A stretch of DNA of 64,000 bases from Jaapia argillacea MUCL 33604 (Eukaryota; Basidiomycota; Agaricomycetes; Jaapiales; Jaapiaceae): contig KL197721.1 of assembly GCA_000697665.1 (NCBI GenBank), forward strand, positions 542,112 to 606,111. The letters are read 5' to 3'. Below, in pieces: positions 49,317 to 61,093 of this stretch. A program made the position numbers and the translations under genes. Position 1 is the stretch's first letter. Every line of letters starts with the position of its first letter. The notes below the pieces were generated by a model that made no database searches, was not told the origin of the DNA, and was given only the letters and a program-made list of their open reading frames with translations.

Positions 49317-51047
49317 ATGGCCGTTGTCAACAAAGAAGAAGCACGCAGCGGCATGGACGACAAGATATCGCAGTACTATGAGTGCATCCGCTCTATCAAA
49401 GAAGATAGGAACCGTCTTTCCCCAATCATCGTCCTCCCTCCCGAACTGCTCTCTCGCATTTTCGGTATATTGTCCAGAGACAAACTTGGTTCCGTGCTAC
49501 GTCCAGTCGAGAAGGAAGGTCGCGACGCGCCCGAGTTTCGAGGACTGAGATGGTTTCGGGTCACTCATGTCTGTCGAAGATGGCGAAATGTCGCCCTTGG
49601 CTGCGCCCCGATTTGGTGCGAGGTGTTCTCATTCCCCAACCAGTTCCTCCAAGAAGTCCTCAAGCGCTCCAAATCCGCTCTGCTGGTGACATCCCTACTC
49701 AACTTTCCTGGGGAAAAGGATTTATCGAGGAAGCAAGCGCAGAGGGGTCTCTTGGCGTTATCCCTCTTCGAGCGTACCCGAGTCTTCCGACTTGGCTCCC
49801 CTGTTGCATTTTTCGAGCCATTTGCACTTCGTATTCCTCCCAAGGCGCCGTACTTGGAAGCACTGGATCTTCGCCAGGGCAGTCCAGTGAAGCAAAATGC
49901 TACGCTACCGATTCTAAAATCCGGTCACGCCCCCCTTCTGAAGATCGCGAGATTAGCAAACTGCGCTGTTCCTTGGGAGACACCGCTTTTCGATAGACTC
50001 GTTAGCCTAAATCTCTTCAACGTTCGCGGTACTTCCCCCAACTCTAGCATCGCATTCGCCAAGGCACTCGGCCGTATGACCTCACTTGAACGCCTCGTAC
50101 TCAGAAACTATGGGCTCTCTGCTGGCGACGGGCCCATGCTACCAGCGACCCCCATACTCCTTCCTAAGCTGACTTCGCTTAAAATTTATGGGGATCTCCC
50201 AAATTGCATCAACATTCTGGCTGCCTTAACACCCCCTACCTACACCCGCCTCACTGTGAGGCTGTTTGTACTCGGCAATCGTGAACCCCCGGTCCAACTG
50301 GTACAACCGTTGCTGCGGTTGATGGCAGACCATTGCCGGCAGGCACAGTTGCTCTTACCGATGGTCCGCGTGGCGCTACGGTGCAACAACCCATCGCTCA
50401 ACCTTCTTTGGTATGCAATCCCTTCGACCTGCGATCCAGGATCGCCGTTCTCAAAGCCCCTGCTGGACTTTTCGTTCGCTACCACTGGATCGACCCTCCC
50501 GCACGTCGCTGCCCAGGTCTGGGATTCGTTCTGCGTCCTTTTACCAATGGAATCCATCACAGAGCTGTACTTCCATTCACCTCCATCACCAGAGGGCGCG
50601 TGGCTTCCACCATTCCTACGTTCGACCAAGTTGTATCGCTTGGACCTTCGATTCTGCTGCGTCCGAGGCCTCTGCAAGCTGACACGCAGCCCTTCCTGTC
50701 CCGATTTTTACGATTCCTGGCCGGATGTTCCACTGCTCTTTCGCTTACTCTCTGATATATCTACCCTGGGACTCTATGGTGTTGATGCCCTCGAGGGACA
50801 GGTCGAAGAGGAATCTATCAAAGTTGGGGAGGCTATCATCTGGGTGTGCGAGCAGTGGCGCAGGAGACACTACGGTTCAAAGGAACTCCACATTGTCGGT
50901 GGTCTGGGGATCACGGATGAGCTCGTAACTTCGTGGAGCGCGACTGGGGTCAAAGTTGAATTAGATTCAAAGAGGTCACCACCGCCACTCAAGAGCAAGG
51001 GCGACGAGAGTGAGAGCGAGGAGGAGGAGTTTGAAACACTTCTATGA
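49317..51047 (+). CDS. F-box/LRR protein with acidic C terminus
   Basis: A single-exon gene of 576 residues. The N terminus (KISQYYECIRSIKEDRNRLS) leads straight into the F-box core IIVLPPELLSRIFGILSRD and the follow-on FRVTHVCRRWRNVALGCAP with IWCEVFSFPNQ, the usual Agaricomycete F-box pattern. Leucine-rich repeats follow (KAPYLEALDLRQGSP, ATPILLPKLTSLKIYGD, TKLYRLDLRFCCVRG). The end is a poly-Glu/Ser tail, ESESEEEEFETLL. It is expected to link unknown substrates to SKP1/cullin ligase. It shares organisation with the minus-strand gene at 57703. Confidence 0.82.
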   Translation: MAVVNKEEARSGMDDKISQYYECIRSIKEDRNRLSPIIVLPPELLSRIFGILSRDKLGSVLRPVEKEGRDAPEFRGLRWFRVTHVCRRWRNVALGCAPIWCEVFSFPNQFLQEVLKRSKSALLVTSLLNFPGEKDLSRKQAQRGLLALSLFERTRVFRLGSPVAFFEPFALRIPPKAPYLEALDLRQGSPVKQNATLPILKSGHAPLLKIARLANCAVPWETPLFDRLVSLNLFNVRGTSPNSSIAFAKALGRMTSLERLVLRNYGLSAGDGPMLPATPILLPKLTSLKIYGDLPNCINILAALTPPTYTRLTVRLFVLGNREPPVQLVQPLLRLMADHCRQAQLLLPMVRVALRCNNPSLNLLWYAIPSTCDPGSPFSKPLLDFSFATTGSTLPHVAAQVWDSFCVLLPMESITELYFHSPPSPEGAWLPPFLRSTKLYRLDLRFCCVRGLCKLTRSPSCPDFYDSWPDVPLLFRLLSDISTLGLYGVDALEGQVEEESIKVGEAIIWVCEQWRRRHYGSKELHIVGGLGITDELVTSWSATGVKVELDSKRSPPPLKSKGDESESEEEEFETLL

Positions 51048-51453
51048 GTAATTCTCTTGTAACTGGTTACACCAGACTCTTGTATGGCGAGGGTAGACAA
51101 TCGGGCACATATCCTCCGCCCTTTGGACATATGAATGTCATAGACTTTGTAGTCACGACCGCATTTTTGATTTTATGACGGGATCTTGGTACTTACTGGT
51201 TGGCACAACCACTGTCGGAACCTTGCTTCTTCGGATTCCGAACACTTGGCAATCCAGCGGCCTGTGAGGCTTTGAAGTTTGTCGAAGACATGTTACTACA
51301 TATCAGGACATCCGCTGGTCTACTGTAATGTACTGGGATATCGGTACCGACGACGAAAAGTCGGGGTCCAACTCAACCAACACTATGAGAAGCGACTATC
51401 GACAAAACCTCCAAAAAATAGTGTCCTTAATTTCTACGCCTGTCCTCGGCACA

Positions 51454-53186
51454 TTATGCTCGCATAACGAGGAACTGGTCCGGTATGTCCGGGTTCTCGT
51501 ACGGCGAGAGATTCACCTCCGAAACCTCGTCCCCTTCTCCCCAACTCTTGGACACCTGTATGGGTGGTAAATGATAGGCTTTAAGAACAAGGCAGTTGGA
51601 AATCACGAGAGACTGACCTGCCAAACCCGAGTGTTACAGCCGAATTGTGTTATCGGAGCGATGCAATTCTGAAGAGCTGACAGAACGTCTGCGCGAGAAC
51701 GGAGTGGGGCCAAGACAGATTGGGCATCGAGAGGGTAATTGATATGGACGGAGCGCAGTCGGGGAGCTTTGGAGAGAATCGGTCCTAAATCTCTCTGTTG
51801 GGAGGTTTAACTAGGTCGTCAGTTATCCGGATAAGACGCGGTAGGAGAGTATGGCAGACCATAGATTCTCTGTCGACAACGACAAAAAGCTGTTCCAGAT
51901 TGGTACAACGTGAACAGATGAAGTCGATTGCGTTCAAGCTGACTCTCATTCGGTGGACTGAGAAGCGTTTCAATGTCGAATGATGGGAATCCACGACACT
52001 GGCGCAAAAGTCATCGGACATGGTGGGTCCTAAGGACCCCCCTCGGGTGTAGACTTGGAAAACTTCCAGAGGGGAAGATGCCAGGAGTCTTTGGACGTTT
52101 GCCATCCATCCTGCCACAAAGGTTTCGGAAATAGTCAGAGTGATGGAGCGTAGTTGGGAGAGAGCTTGTGAGCTTTCGACCTGGTGACTGAACTCGGCCA
52201 TGTCCTGTCGTCATAACATTGAGAGGTGGATGAGCGGATGCGATGATGAGGACGTACAAATGCTGAAGATAGGGCTTCAAGACCCAGGGTGGTAATCCCG
52301 ACACGAGATGATGCGAGGATGGAAAGAATGCCGTGATGAGTAACCTTTGGACAGCCGATAAGGGATAGTTGTTCTAAGTTTGGTAAGCCAGGTGCAATAA
52401 TTTCGAGGAGTCCATCTGTGACTAGGGGTGATGACTGTGCCGCACGAGACCTCTCAGTATATTGCCTTGAGCATGGACCAGAATCGTGAGATGTCCTACC
52501 TTGCAGATCAATGTCAAACAGCGCAACCGAAGACGGGTTTCTTTGATCCACCAGGGTAAGACGTCTATGACAGGACCGCTTGGCATGATCAGGGAAACCT
52601 TGGAAACGTTCTTGAATCTCCAGAGGATTTGGGGGTCGTACTGCCAATTGTGGTGTCCGTTGATTTCCAGATCTTCGAGAGCAGGACATTCCAGTAAGGA
52701 TTCCAGCACTCGTGAGCTAAGTGAACCATCTCTGGTCCATGTACAACGAATGAGATTGGTGCAGTTCTTGATGCCTTGTGTGCAGTTGGCGAGAAGGTCG
52801 TCGCTTGCCTCAGATGAGAGAGCCTTTGGGAACTCTCGGATTTCTGGGAGAGTCTCAGCTCAGCAGATGTAAACAATTGTACAATAGGCACTCGTACCGA
52901 GACGACGAACATGTCTAGCTAGCAAAGGACATTCGGCAAGTGTGCGAAACACTTTGACTACCTGGATGCATTGAGTGCTGGATCAGCTCTGGAGAGCAGT
53001 TGATCTTACTCGGGACTTTCCATCGCGATGCCAGGGGAAAACGAGAACTCTCTCATATAAGCAAGGGATGGCATAACGATAGAAAACCTTGTTAGTTTGG
53101 CAGACCAGAGCTAGATGACTTGGTTTCACGACGAATTGTACGATGATCGGTAACAATTCGACAGGAAGTTCAAGAAAGCACGCCAT
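51454..53186 (-). CDS. F-box/LRR protein (short F-box, leucine-rich repeats)
   Basis: A multi-exon gene. Exon 1 gives MACFLELPVELLPIIVQFVV and SHLALVCQTNKVFYRYAIP, an F-box in which the usual LPxEL is clear. Later exons carry leucine-rich units: ALEDLEINGHHNWQYDP, LPNLEQLSLIGCPKVTHHG, ALSQLRSITLTISETFVAG, HSTLKRFSVHRMRVS. A late intron (GTCTGC..CAACAG) joins DRESM to RDLGPILSKAPRLRSVH, and the last exon reads VSKSWGEGDEVSEVNLSP and ends PDQFLVMRA. The ICPKVTHHG-type unit resembles LRRs of the GRR1/AMN1 kind. It is divergent from SPT5, with 345 bp between starts. Confidence 0.78.
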
Positions 53187-53531
53187 ATGTGGGATATTAG
53201 AACCCCCCTTGTTTCCAGTCTCTCGAGGATGAGAACAACCGGTTGGTGAAGGATTCCAGCAAGGAGGCCTAAGGAGGAGAGGCAGACAGATCTATGCGAT
53301 GACACATCAGAAACAGATCATGGTCGTGGGAATCTTAGGTCTATGTTCACACAGACTGTCCACAGCAGCCATTGCGGTGGCGGCCTCAAAGTCTCAACTT
53401 CATTGCTGGAGGCGCTCACTGTCAGTCACCAACTCCATCTTTGACCGGCCATATCCTGTTTGAATACTCGGCTACAAACTGGGGGTCTGAACTAGTGTCC
53501 TCCGACGCTTTGTATCACGTTTCTGGACACC

Positions 53532-56500
53532 ATGGCTGACTACGAGGACGACGATGTAATGCAGCATCTTGGCTCGGAACCGCAGGGTGATTTCCACGCA
53601 CCGGCAGGACACGCAGACGAAGAAGAGGACTACGAACAAGACGACCATGCTGGTCCGAGCACAAAGGAGCCTCGGAGAAGTCTATACGAGGATGATGAGG
53701 ACGAGGACGACGACGAGGAAGAAGAAGAAGAGGAAGAAGAAGGGGGTGCTGGGGAAGGGAGGCCGAAAAAGCGTACAAAGGTGAGTCACGACCGGTTGAC
53801 CTGTGAAACCGACTAAGTTGTTTGCAGCACCGTCACAAGAAAAGGAATGCAGTGAACCGCTTCCTCGATGTGGAGGCTGAGGTCGACGAGGATGAAGAAG
53901 AGGATGAAGACGAGGAAGCATATGTGAGAGGTGACTCTCGCACTCTTCTTATACTGCTGTCAAATCTGACAGAATCCCTTCAGATGAATTCATTGAGGAG
54001 GGAGGAGACGGTGTAGAAGACGTGGCACGAAGAGCTGCAGACCATGCTCGACTGGACCGACGAGATCGAGAGCTTGACGATCAGGATCTGGCTCGGATCG
54101 CTGAAGACATGAAAAAGCGCTATACGCAGTCGGCCGTTCGGTATACAGGAGATATGAGTGAAATTCCTCAGCGGCTGCTCATGCCGTCAGTTATGGACGC
54201 CAATCTGTGGCAAGTTCGAGTTCGAGTACGTCTCCTATCCTTCTTCCGATGTTAAATCACACTTAACTCCCCTTCAGCCCAACAAAGAACGAGATATCGT
54301 CTTCAGTCTGATGCGCAAAGCCATTGACTTGGAATACACAAATCGACCTCTCCAAATTCTGTCCGCATTTCAGCGCGACTCGTTGCCTGGTATGATCTAC
54401 GTCGAAGCCCGCAGCTCAAAGCAGGTCAGTGAGGCTTGCAATGGCCTCGTCGGTGTCTATCCAAGCCGCGGCATCACCCTCGTCCCCATCGAAGAAATGG
54501 CCAGCTTGCTCCAAATCAAGAAACAGGACCTGACAGTGACCCCCGGTAGTTGGGTCCGTATCAAGCGTGGTAAATATCAAGGTGATTTGGCTCAGGTCAT
54601 GGATATCACCGAAAACGGGGAGGAAGTTGGCTTGAAGTTCATTCCCCGTATCGATCTTAACCCGAAGGATGACTTGACAGTGGATGGAAAGAAGAGGAAG
54701 AAGTTGGGTCTTGGGACTACTTCTCTCAATATGCGCCCACCGCAACGTTTCTTCAACTATGAAGAAGTGGTAAAGGTCTATGGGCGGAAGATGGTGTCCA
54801 AGCGAAATCAAGTCTATGTCTTCCAAAACGACACTTACAAGGACGGCTTCATCGAGAAGGATTTCCGTCTCAGTGCGCTCCAGCTGGACGATGTCAGCCC
54901 CACCCTCGATGAAATCACTCGGTTTACGAAGGGTATGGATGGAGGCGAGAATGAGGGCGCCGTTGACCTCTCAATCATCGCCGAGGCTTCTCGCAAAGCT
55001 GCTATCGCTGTCTTGCAGCCCGGAGATCACGTCGAGGTGTTCGAGGGAGAACAGTCGGGTGCTCATGGTGTTGTCCAATCAATCGAAGGAGATATCGTTT
55101 CCCTCACTGCGAAGGGTCTTGAGATTGATGGGACGAAGATCGAGGTTCCGGCTAGAAGTGTGCGGAAGCGGTTCAAGCCTGGAGACCACGTCAAGGTTAT
55201 GACGGGTAAGAATGCTGATGAAACGGGTTTGGTGGTATCCGTTGCGGAGAACGTTGTGACTTTCCTTTCCGATATGTCCATGCAGGAGGTTTGTGTTGTT
55301 CGATTTTTGTATACCCCTTTGATCTGACGTCGTTTCAGGTGTCCGTGTTTTCCAAAGACTTGCGTGAAGCAGCGGAGGTTGGTTCTGGGACAAACATCGT
55401 GGGGAACTACGAACTACACGACCTTGTGCAGTTGGAGTACGTTGTATCCTTTCTGGAGCAAGAGATCTATTGACGTTTGTTCACAGCTTACAAACAGTTG
55501 GTGTGATCTACAAGACGGAGAGGGATTCTTTCCGCGTTTTGGATCAGAATGGACAAGTCAGACTTGTTCAGCCTCACCAAATTTCAATGCGGCGAGACTC
55601 GAACAGAGCAATTGCCACTGACTCGGAAGGTCACGAACTGCGTGTTGGGGATAATGTGAAAGAGGTCGACGGCGAGGTATGCATGAGTATTTTCTAACGT
55701 TTATGATGCATGTTGACAATGCCATCGTAGGGTCGCAAAGGACGGGTTATCCACACCCACCAATCCCATTTTGCGTTCTTGCACAACCGTGATATTGTGG
55801 AGAACGGCGGCGTTTTCGTCACACGCGCACGATCTCTGGCGTCTCTTGCACCCAAGGGTAACCTGATGAAATTAGGAAACGCAGATCTTTCGAAGATGAA
55901 TCCTGCGATGAGCGGCGGTGCCTCTGGTGGAATGGTGGGATCGGGTATGGGTCGCGGTCCTCGTGATCGGCTGATCGGTGTCCTCGTAGTTATTGTGAAA
56001 GGTTCGACGAAAGGTCACATCGGTACCATCAAGGATACGAATGGTAACATTGCGCGGGTTGAGTTGCACTCAAACAACAAGATAATCATGGTCGACAAAG
56101 ATAAGCTCAAACGATACAAGTACGTTCAATTTCTTTCAACTTTCTTTTCGCTGTTTCTCAACGAATTTAGCCCGATGAATAAGAAAACTGAACCTTTGGA
56201 GAGTGGATTCTCGGGAGGTCTGGGCGGTGGTGGTGCTGGTCCCGGGCGCACTCCACAATGGAGTCAGCCAGGCGGTCGAACTCCTGGGTGGGGTGCCGCT
56301 CAGGGTCGTACCCCCAATCCTTATGCAGGGGATGGGAAGACACCGGCTTGGAACGCATCATCCCGAACACCTAACCCATATGCTCTCGACGGTGGCAAGA
56401 CTCCTGCTTGGAACGCCTCATCACGGACCCCTAATCCTTATGCCCAAGATGGTGGGCGTACACCGGCCTGGAACGCGTCCTCGCGCACACCTAACCCGTA

Positions 56501-57341
56501 TGCCGCTGGTGGATCCGCTGGAGGTTGGGGGAATGCGACCCCGCGAGGCGCCGGTGGATGGGGTGGTGCTACACCACGTCAACCTGCTTGGGGTGGCGCA
56601 ACCCCTAGCCGATCCGCTGGCGGTGGATGGGGTTCGGGCCAAGATAGTTGGGGGGAGAATGCGGACAGTTGGCAGGTAGGTCAGCTGTCATACTGAATCG
56701 ATTTTCTTCTCACATCATTACAGGCTGCCCATTCGGCCGCAACTCCGGCAGCGGCCCCAACACCAGCGAACGCTCCAACTCCAGGATTACCGACCTATCA
56801 GAGTGTTAAGACTCCTGGTTGGGATGATGTGACCGCGCCTACCCCTGGTGCGTCAGGCTTTGACGAGACATCTAACGAGACATCATTCGGTGAGTAGCAT
56901 GATTTGACTGTCCCCTTCGCCAATCTAACTTCAATATCAGAGGTACCCAAAGATTGGCTACTAGACCCTACTCTCCCACCGAAAAAAGGCATGTTCGTCA
57001 AAATCCAAGGCTCCCGCGGTCCCAAGCCGTGGTTCAAGGGAGAGAAAGAGGGCCTACGAGGTGTTGTCGACATCGTGCAACAGGGCTCCGATTATTTCGC
57101 TAGCACGGCCATGATTTGGTTCCCGGATTCCTCAACTGACCCGCTCACAGTCCCGGTTGAATATCTTGTCCCTGTTCCGCCAGAGCGCGTGGGTAATCGC
57201 GTTATGGGACTCGATGGAGAGCACAAGGGCGAGACATTAACAACGGTGGACGTCGATGGTGATATCTGGAACTGTACGGCCGGCAATACCGTTTATCATT
57301 ACATTACAGGGGACAGATTAGTCCTCTTGCATGAAGATTAG
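53532..57341 (+). CDS. SPT5: Transcription elongation factor SPT5
   Basis: SPT5 pairs with SPT4 (DSIF) on RNA polymerase II and keeps the clamp closed during elongation. In order: an acidic N terminus (DDEDEDDDEEEEEEEEEGG), RRDRELDDQDLARIAEDMK, MPSVMDANLWQVRVR, an NGN domain (RPLQILSAFQRDSLPGMIYV, SSKQVSEACNGLVGVYPS), KOW1 (TPGSWVRIKRGKYQGDLAQV), further KOWs at LQPGDHVEVFEGEQSGAHG and FKPGDHVKVMTGKNADETG, VGVIYKTERDSFRVLDQNG, then VKGSTKGHIGTIKDTNGNI. A C-terminal repeat region of R-T-P-(N/A) units follows, and a final KOW (KGMFVKIQGSRGPKPW) ends at VLLHED. At roughly 1,150 residues with about nine introns it has normal family length. Full domain set, no breaks seen. Confidence 0.93.
56270..56510 (+). 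repeat. SPT5 C-terminal repeat (CTR) coding region
   Basis: Repeat units alternate between KTPAWNASS and RTPNPYAxDGG, three to four times in tandem, followed by GGWG/TPR blocks. The threonine in each TP is the usual site for P-TEFb/BUR kinase in SPT5. Copies differ at synonymous positions, so the array is old and selected at protein level. Confidence 0.85.
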
Positions 57342-57702
57342 TTCCCTTCGAATTCCACTTTTTTTGTAGTTGTCGACCACTTACTTACCGTTCTATTCTT
57401 TTCCATCCCAATCACGAATCCGAATGCATTGTATGTCACTGGCAACGAAATCCTGAAATTCCACCCCCAAACCTCTGGAGCTGCCAGCTCCGCCAAGATG
57501 GATCCATCCCTCTCTAAATGAATGAATGCGCTCGAAATTACGATGCAACGAGGTTGATCGAGTCTATCGGAATCTTCAGTCTTGTCCATAGTAAAGAAAG
57601 TAGTAAATTTCGAGATACAGAGACATCAAAGATCGTCCCGCACAAGAGGTTACCAGCGCCGCCAGCTCAAATGGTCGTACAAACACTTGGCCCCTAAAGA
57701 CA
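57342..57702. other. Convergent 3' region between SPT5 and an F-box gene
   Basis: No gene seen; contains both terminators. Confidence 0.45.
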
Positions 57703-59505
57703 CTAATCATAAAAATCCGTATCAGTGTCGGTCTCATCAACATCTGCATCAGTGTCGGGCTCGGAGCTCGAGTCCGAGTCTCCACCGCTCTCCACGTAGT
57801 CTTCGTCTTCGTCATCTTCGTCGTCTTCATCTGCATGTCCACTGCCAGGTTCTCCATCATCAATCATCACATGTATCCCTGACCTCGTGAGAAATCCCAC
57901 AAGCGCCTCATTGACACCAACGCAACGATTGAACCGCATCTCCTTCCTCAAGTGGACCCCAGCTACATCGCCTGTCTCCCCAACCACACCCCATTGCTGT
58001 GACCATTGCAGAAAGGCCGACACGGAATCCAGGTTCTGTGGGTGGGTGACCGTGACATCCATGGTCACTTCATCCATCTCGAGGATACGAAGTTTAGGAA
58101 GGAGCTTGCCCTCTCCGTCGGACTCTGCGGCGGACTTGGGCTCAGATTGAACCCGACTCAGAGCCTCAAAGAGCCCGAAACCCCACAGTTCTCTAAGAAC
58201 CAACTTCTCCACTTGAGGCAGCTGGAGTAAAACGTCAGCCCACTGAAATGGAGCAAACTTTACTTGTTGGATTATGACCTCCTTCACTTGTGCCAGAGGA
58301 AGTGCTTGAGAATAGACCGAAGCGAGCATGGCAAATATAGCACCATCGGTGCGATATTCGTAGATTTCACAGGTGCAATCGAAAATGGGACCAGATGCAT
58401 CAGAAGACGGGGAATTCGGTTGGCCGTTGTCGTTGAATAGCTGGAGGGAGAAGAGGGCCGGACCCGACAAGTGTATTCCCGTTATCGGCCAGTATGCATG
58501 GGCACGATGCACTTGATCTGCAACCAACTGTAGGAGGGGATCTACGTCGTCTTCTTCCTCGAAACTGAAGTCGAGAGAAACTTTTGTATGATCGGGAAAG
58601 TGGATATGCGAAAGGATATCAACGCATACTGGGGCCAAATTCCCGACTTTCAGACGCAACAACCGTGGTAATCGAACGATCACATTTGTGCTGCCCCCGG
58701 GTTGGGTTATACAATTGTGTAAGTTGAGGTACTCGAGCCCCTTGGATCTTTCCAGGGCGGAAAGGAGGTCAGAGATAGAAAAGTGGAATGGTGGATATGT
58801 CTTGTGGAGGGTGAGGTGAGTGAGATTGTTGAGCAGTGATATCGATTGGCTCTCGACGTGACATGAGATCAGGTTGACATGTCGCAGACGGGGAGTACCT
58901 CCGGCGAAGAAGGAGGAAGGGATGTTGAAGGGAGGGGCTGGGAGTCCGTTCGTGGTCGATATTTCCACTCGTAAGGTCACCAGCTCGGGTGCAGCGATCG
59001 TGGCCATAGTAGTCGTGATGGTTTTCATATGCATATCAGATAACCGTAATTCGAGGGTTCTGGTTCGCGCAACGTGGGTCGCGAGCACATCCAAGACCTC
59101 ACGAGGAATGCCTGCTGAACGTGTCTGAGAGTGACTGATCTTCAAGGTGATGGCCGCGCCGGATGACCGCCTCAACATCTCGTCCATGAACCCATTCGGA
59201 AGGGCAAAGATATCCAGCCAAAGTTGCGGATATCCGACGGCCACTGCTCTCCATCGACAACACACATGAGTCAACAGGCTATACCACAAGAGTCCAGGGA
59301 ATCCGGCTTTGACTTTGGCAGCACGAGTTTGTGGGCCTTTGTGTTCTGGTGGGGGGCTGGTTGAGATGAGGAGGAATATACGACACAGGGTTTCAGGCGG
59401 GAGTAGGGAGATGAACGCGAGTTCGTTGCGCTTTTCTTTGAGGGACCTGATGTTTTCGTCGATCTGGGCGCGTGCTTTGTCTAGTAGCTCCGAGCGGGTA
59501 ACCAT
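57703..59505 (-). CDS. F-box/LRR protein with strongly acidic C terminus
   Basis: A single-exon gene of about 600 residues. The start MVTRSELLDKARAQIDENI leads to SLKEKRNELAFISLLPPETL and CRIFLLIS, the common Agaricomycete F-box pattern (a coiled-coil-like lead, then LLPPE). Then come YSLLTHVCCRWRAVAVGYP, LWLDIFALPNGF and leucine-rich segments (APELVTLRVEISTTNG, SKGLEYLNLHNCITQPGG, QVEKLVLRELWGFG). The last 60 residues are almost all Asp/Glu/Ser/Thr (DEDDEDDEDEDYVESGG onward). The acidic tail parallels the gene at 49317, suggesting a shared subfamily. Substrates are unknown. Confidence 0.82.
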   Translation of the reverse strand: MVTRSELLDKARAQIDENIRSLKEKRNELAFISLLPPETLCRIFLLISTSPPPEHKGPQTRAAKVKAGFPGLLWYSLLTHVCCRWRAVAVGYPQLWLDIFALPNGFMDEMLRRSSGAAITLKISHSQTRSAGIPREVLDVLATHVARTRTLELRLSDMHMKTITTTMATIAAPELVTLRVEISTTNGLPAPPFNIPSSFFAGGTPRLRHVNLISCHVESQSISLLNNLTHLTLHKTYPPFHFSISDLLSALERSKGLEYLNLHNCITQPGGSTNVIVRLPRLLRLKVGNLAPVCVDILSHIHFPDHTKVSLDFSFEEEDDVDPLLQLVADQVHRAHAYWPITGIHLSGPALFSLQLFNDNGQPNSPSSDASGPIFDCTCEIYEYRTDGAIFAMLASVYSQALPLAQVKEVIIQQVKFAPFQWADVLLQLPQVEKLVLRELWGFGLFEALSRVQSEPKSAAESDGEGKLLPKLRILEMDEVTMDVTVTHPQNLDSVSAFLQWSQQWGVVGETGDVAGVHLRKEMRFNRCVGVNEALVGFLTRSGIHVMIDDGEPGSGHADEDDEDDEDEDYVESGGDSDSSSEPDTDADVDETDTDTDFYD

Positions 59506-61093
59506 CACGATCTAACTGACCCAATGCTCAGTCGACTTTTCGGTTTACTTAGGGATAGTGAACGTACAAGAGCGTTGGTGCAATTCGGGAGTCAACTTCA
59601 AGTGCTCTGAAGACTGAGTGGCTTCAAGCACAACGTAACCAACTCAGTGAAACCATAAAACTCCGGCGACCTTTCCCCCGGCCTCTGCCTACACTGGAGA
59701 TTTGCCACACTGTCTCTCATATTTAAACGGAATTCAAAGACGAGGAACTGAATGTTCTGGTACAGTAGCTAACCTCATTCAAGTTATCTGAGGCCTGGAC
59801 TGGACGCGACATTCGCTGGCGGAAGCTGCAACTGACACCACTGGTAGGAATGGTGGAGCTGAGGAACATCGGTTGAGAGAAGATCGGCTGAGATACGGCA
59901 GGAAGCTGATTGCAGGTCCCACCCGCACCTTGTCCTCGTTCCTCTCCCTGCGTTTCCTTAGGATGGTTTCAAAATTTGGATTCGCTCGTCGACAAACGAA
60001 ACGAAACACTAGACTTATCTCTCATGCCTTGGGGGAACGGGTTATTACTCCACCTATTCCTTGCGACTTCTTTTCCCGCGTTTGCTCTTTGCTGGCATAT
60101 TCGATTCCTGTCAGGTGAGCGCCGTCATCACTCCTCAAGGGAGCGCCAATGTCCCTCTCAACTTATAGAAGGCCCTCAGGGCGATAGGGCCAAATATTGT
60201 CGCGATCGCATTGCCAGCAGCTTCCGATTTCAGCATGGATCATCGGGACGTATGTTCTCGTCACGAGAGTAGCCACCTGTGATCAACACCCGCTAAGCAC
60301 ACATGTCGAGGCCAATGATAGGTCACGTAGGGAACCCTCAACTCGTATACACGGATCATATCATGGTCCGTGGGGCGTGCTCAGGCAAGTCTTCTCGAAC
60401 ATCTAGGGCAGTCTTCAAAGTGGTTGACCGTGAATAGATAGTCATTCACTCCCCGATGTAGCGATTCGTCTTACGGTACGTTGGTCGTTCCTTGACGAAC
60501 CATGTTATTTTTGTCGGGCGCATATCCCGCACGCCCCTCCTTCTGAGTTGCGTTTGGTGGACCACATGATGAATATCGCCGGCCAAAATTACAAGGTGAG
60601 ATCAAACGAGCCCGTCATCGGTCACTCGCGCTCTATATATCTCATATTGACTGTATACAGAATCATTGATGTTTGCCTCACACAAGTAGAGTAACAACTA
60701 CACTACGACGCCTTCCCTACAAGTTCGCGGATCTGAAGGAAACTCCTCCTCCGCTCTAAAGTCCAAAAAGGTAAGACGATACCGAGAGAACATATCTTGT
60801 TACCCGATCCCGTCTTGTTTCCCCGAAGTCACGACCATTTTCGTGAGTGCTGAACCATAACCGTCACCTTACCAAGGCGCCTGATGCCTGGATCCGCAGT
60901 CAATAATCGGTTCTGATCAAGCGACTACGTCCTCGTGTTCGTGGACTATGTACGGTCATTCCTCGTGGCCGATCCTTCGCCCGTTTGCTGACTATGACTG
61001 TGGTGTCCTCGTTTTTAAGGCGTGTTCTGTTGATCATGCCACTGCGATCCCAGTCACTCAGCATTTAGGCCTCCACTTGCCACCACTTCTTCT
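59506..61093. other. 1.6 kb without a confident gene
   Basis: A plus-strand stretch at 59910-60270 has one hydrophobic run (GNGLLLHLFLATSFPAFALC) and nearby intron-like borders. Another small open piece near 60580 reads HMMNIAGQNYK before GTGAGA. No family was recognised and no continuous model emerges. It could be a decayed or intron-rich gene. Confidence 0.35.
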
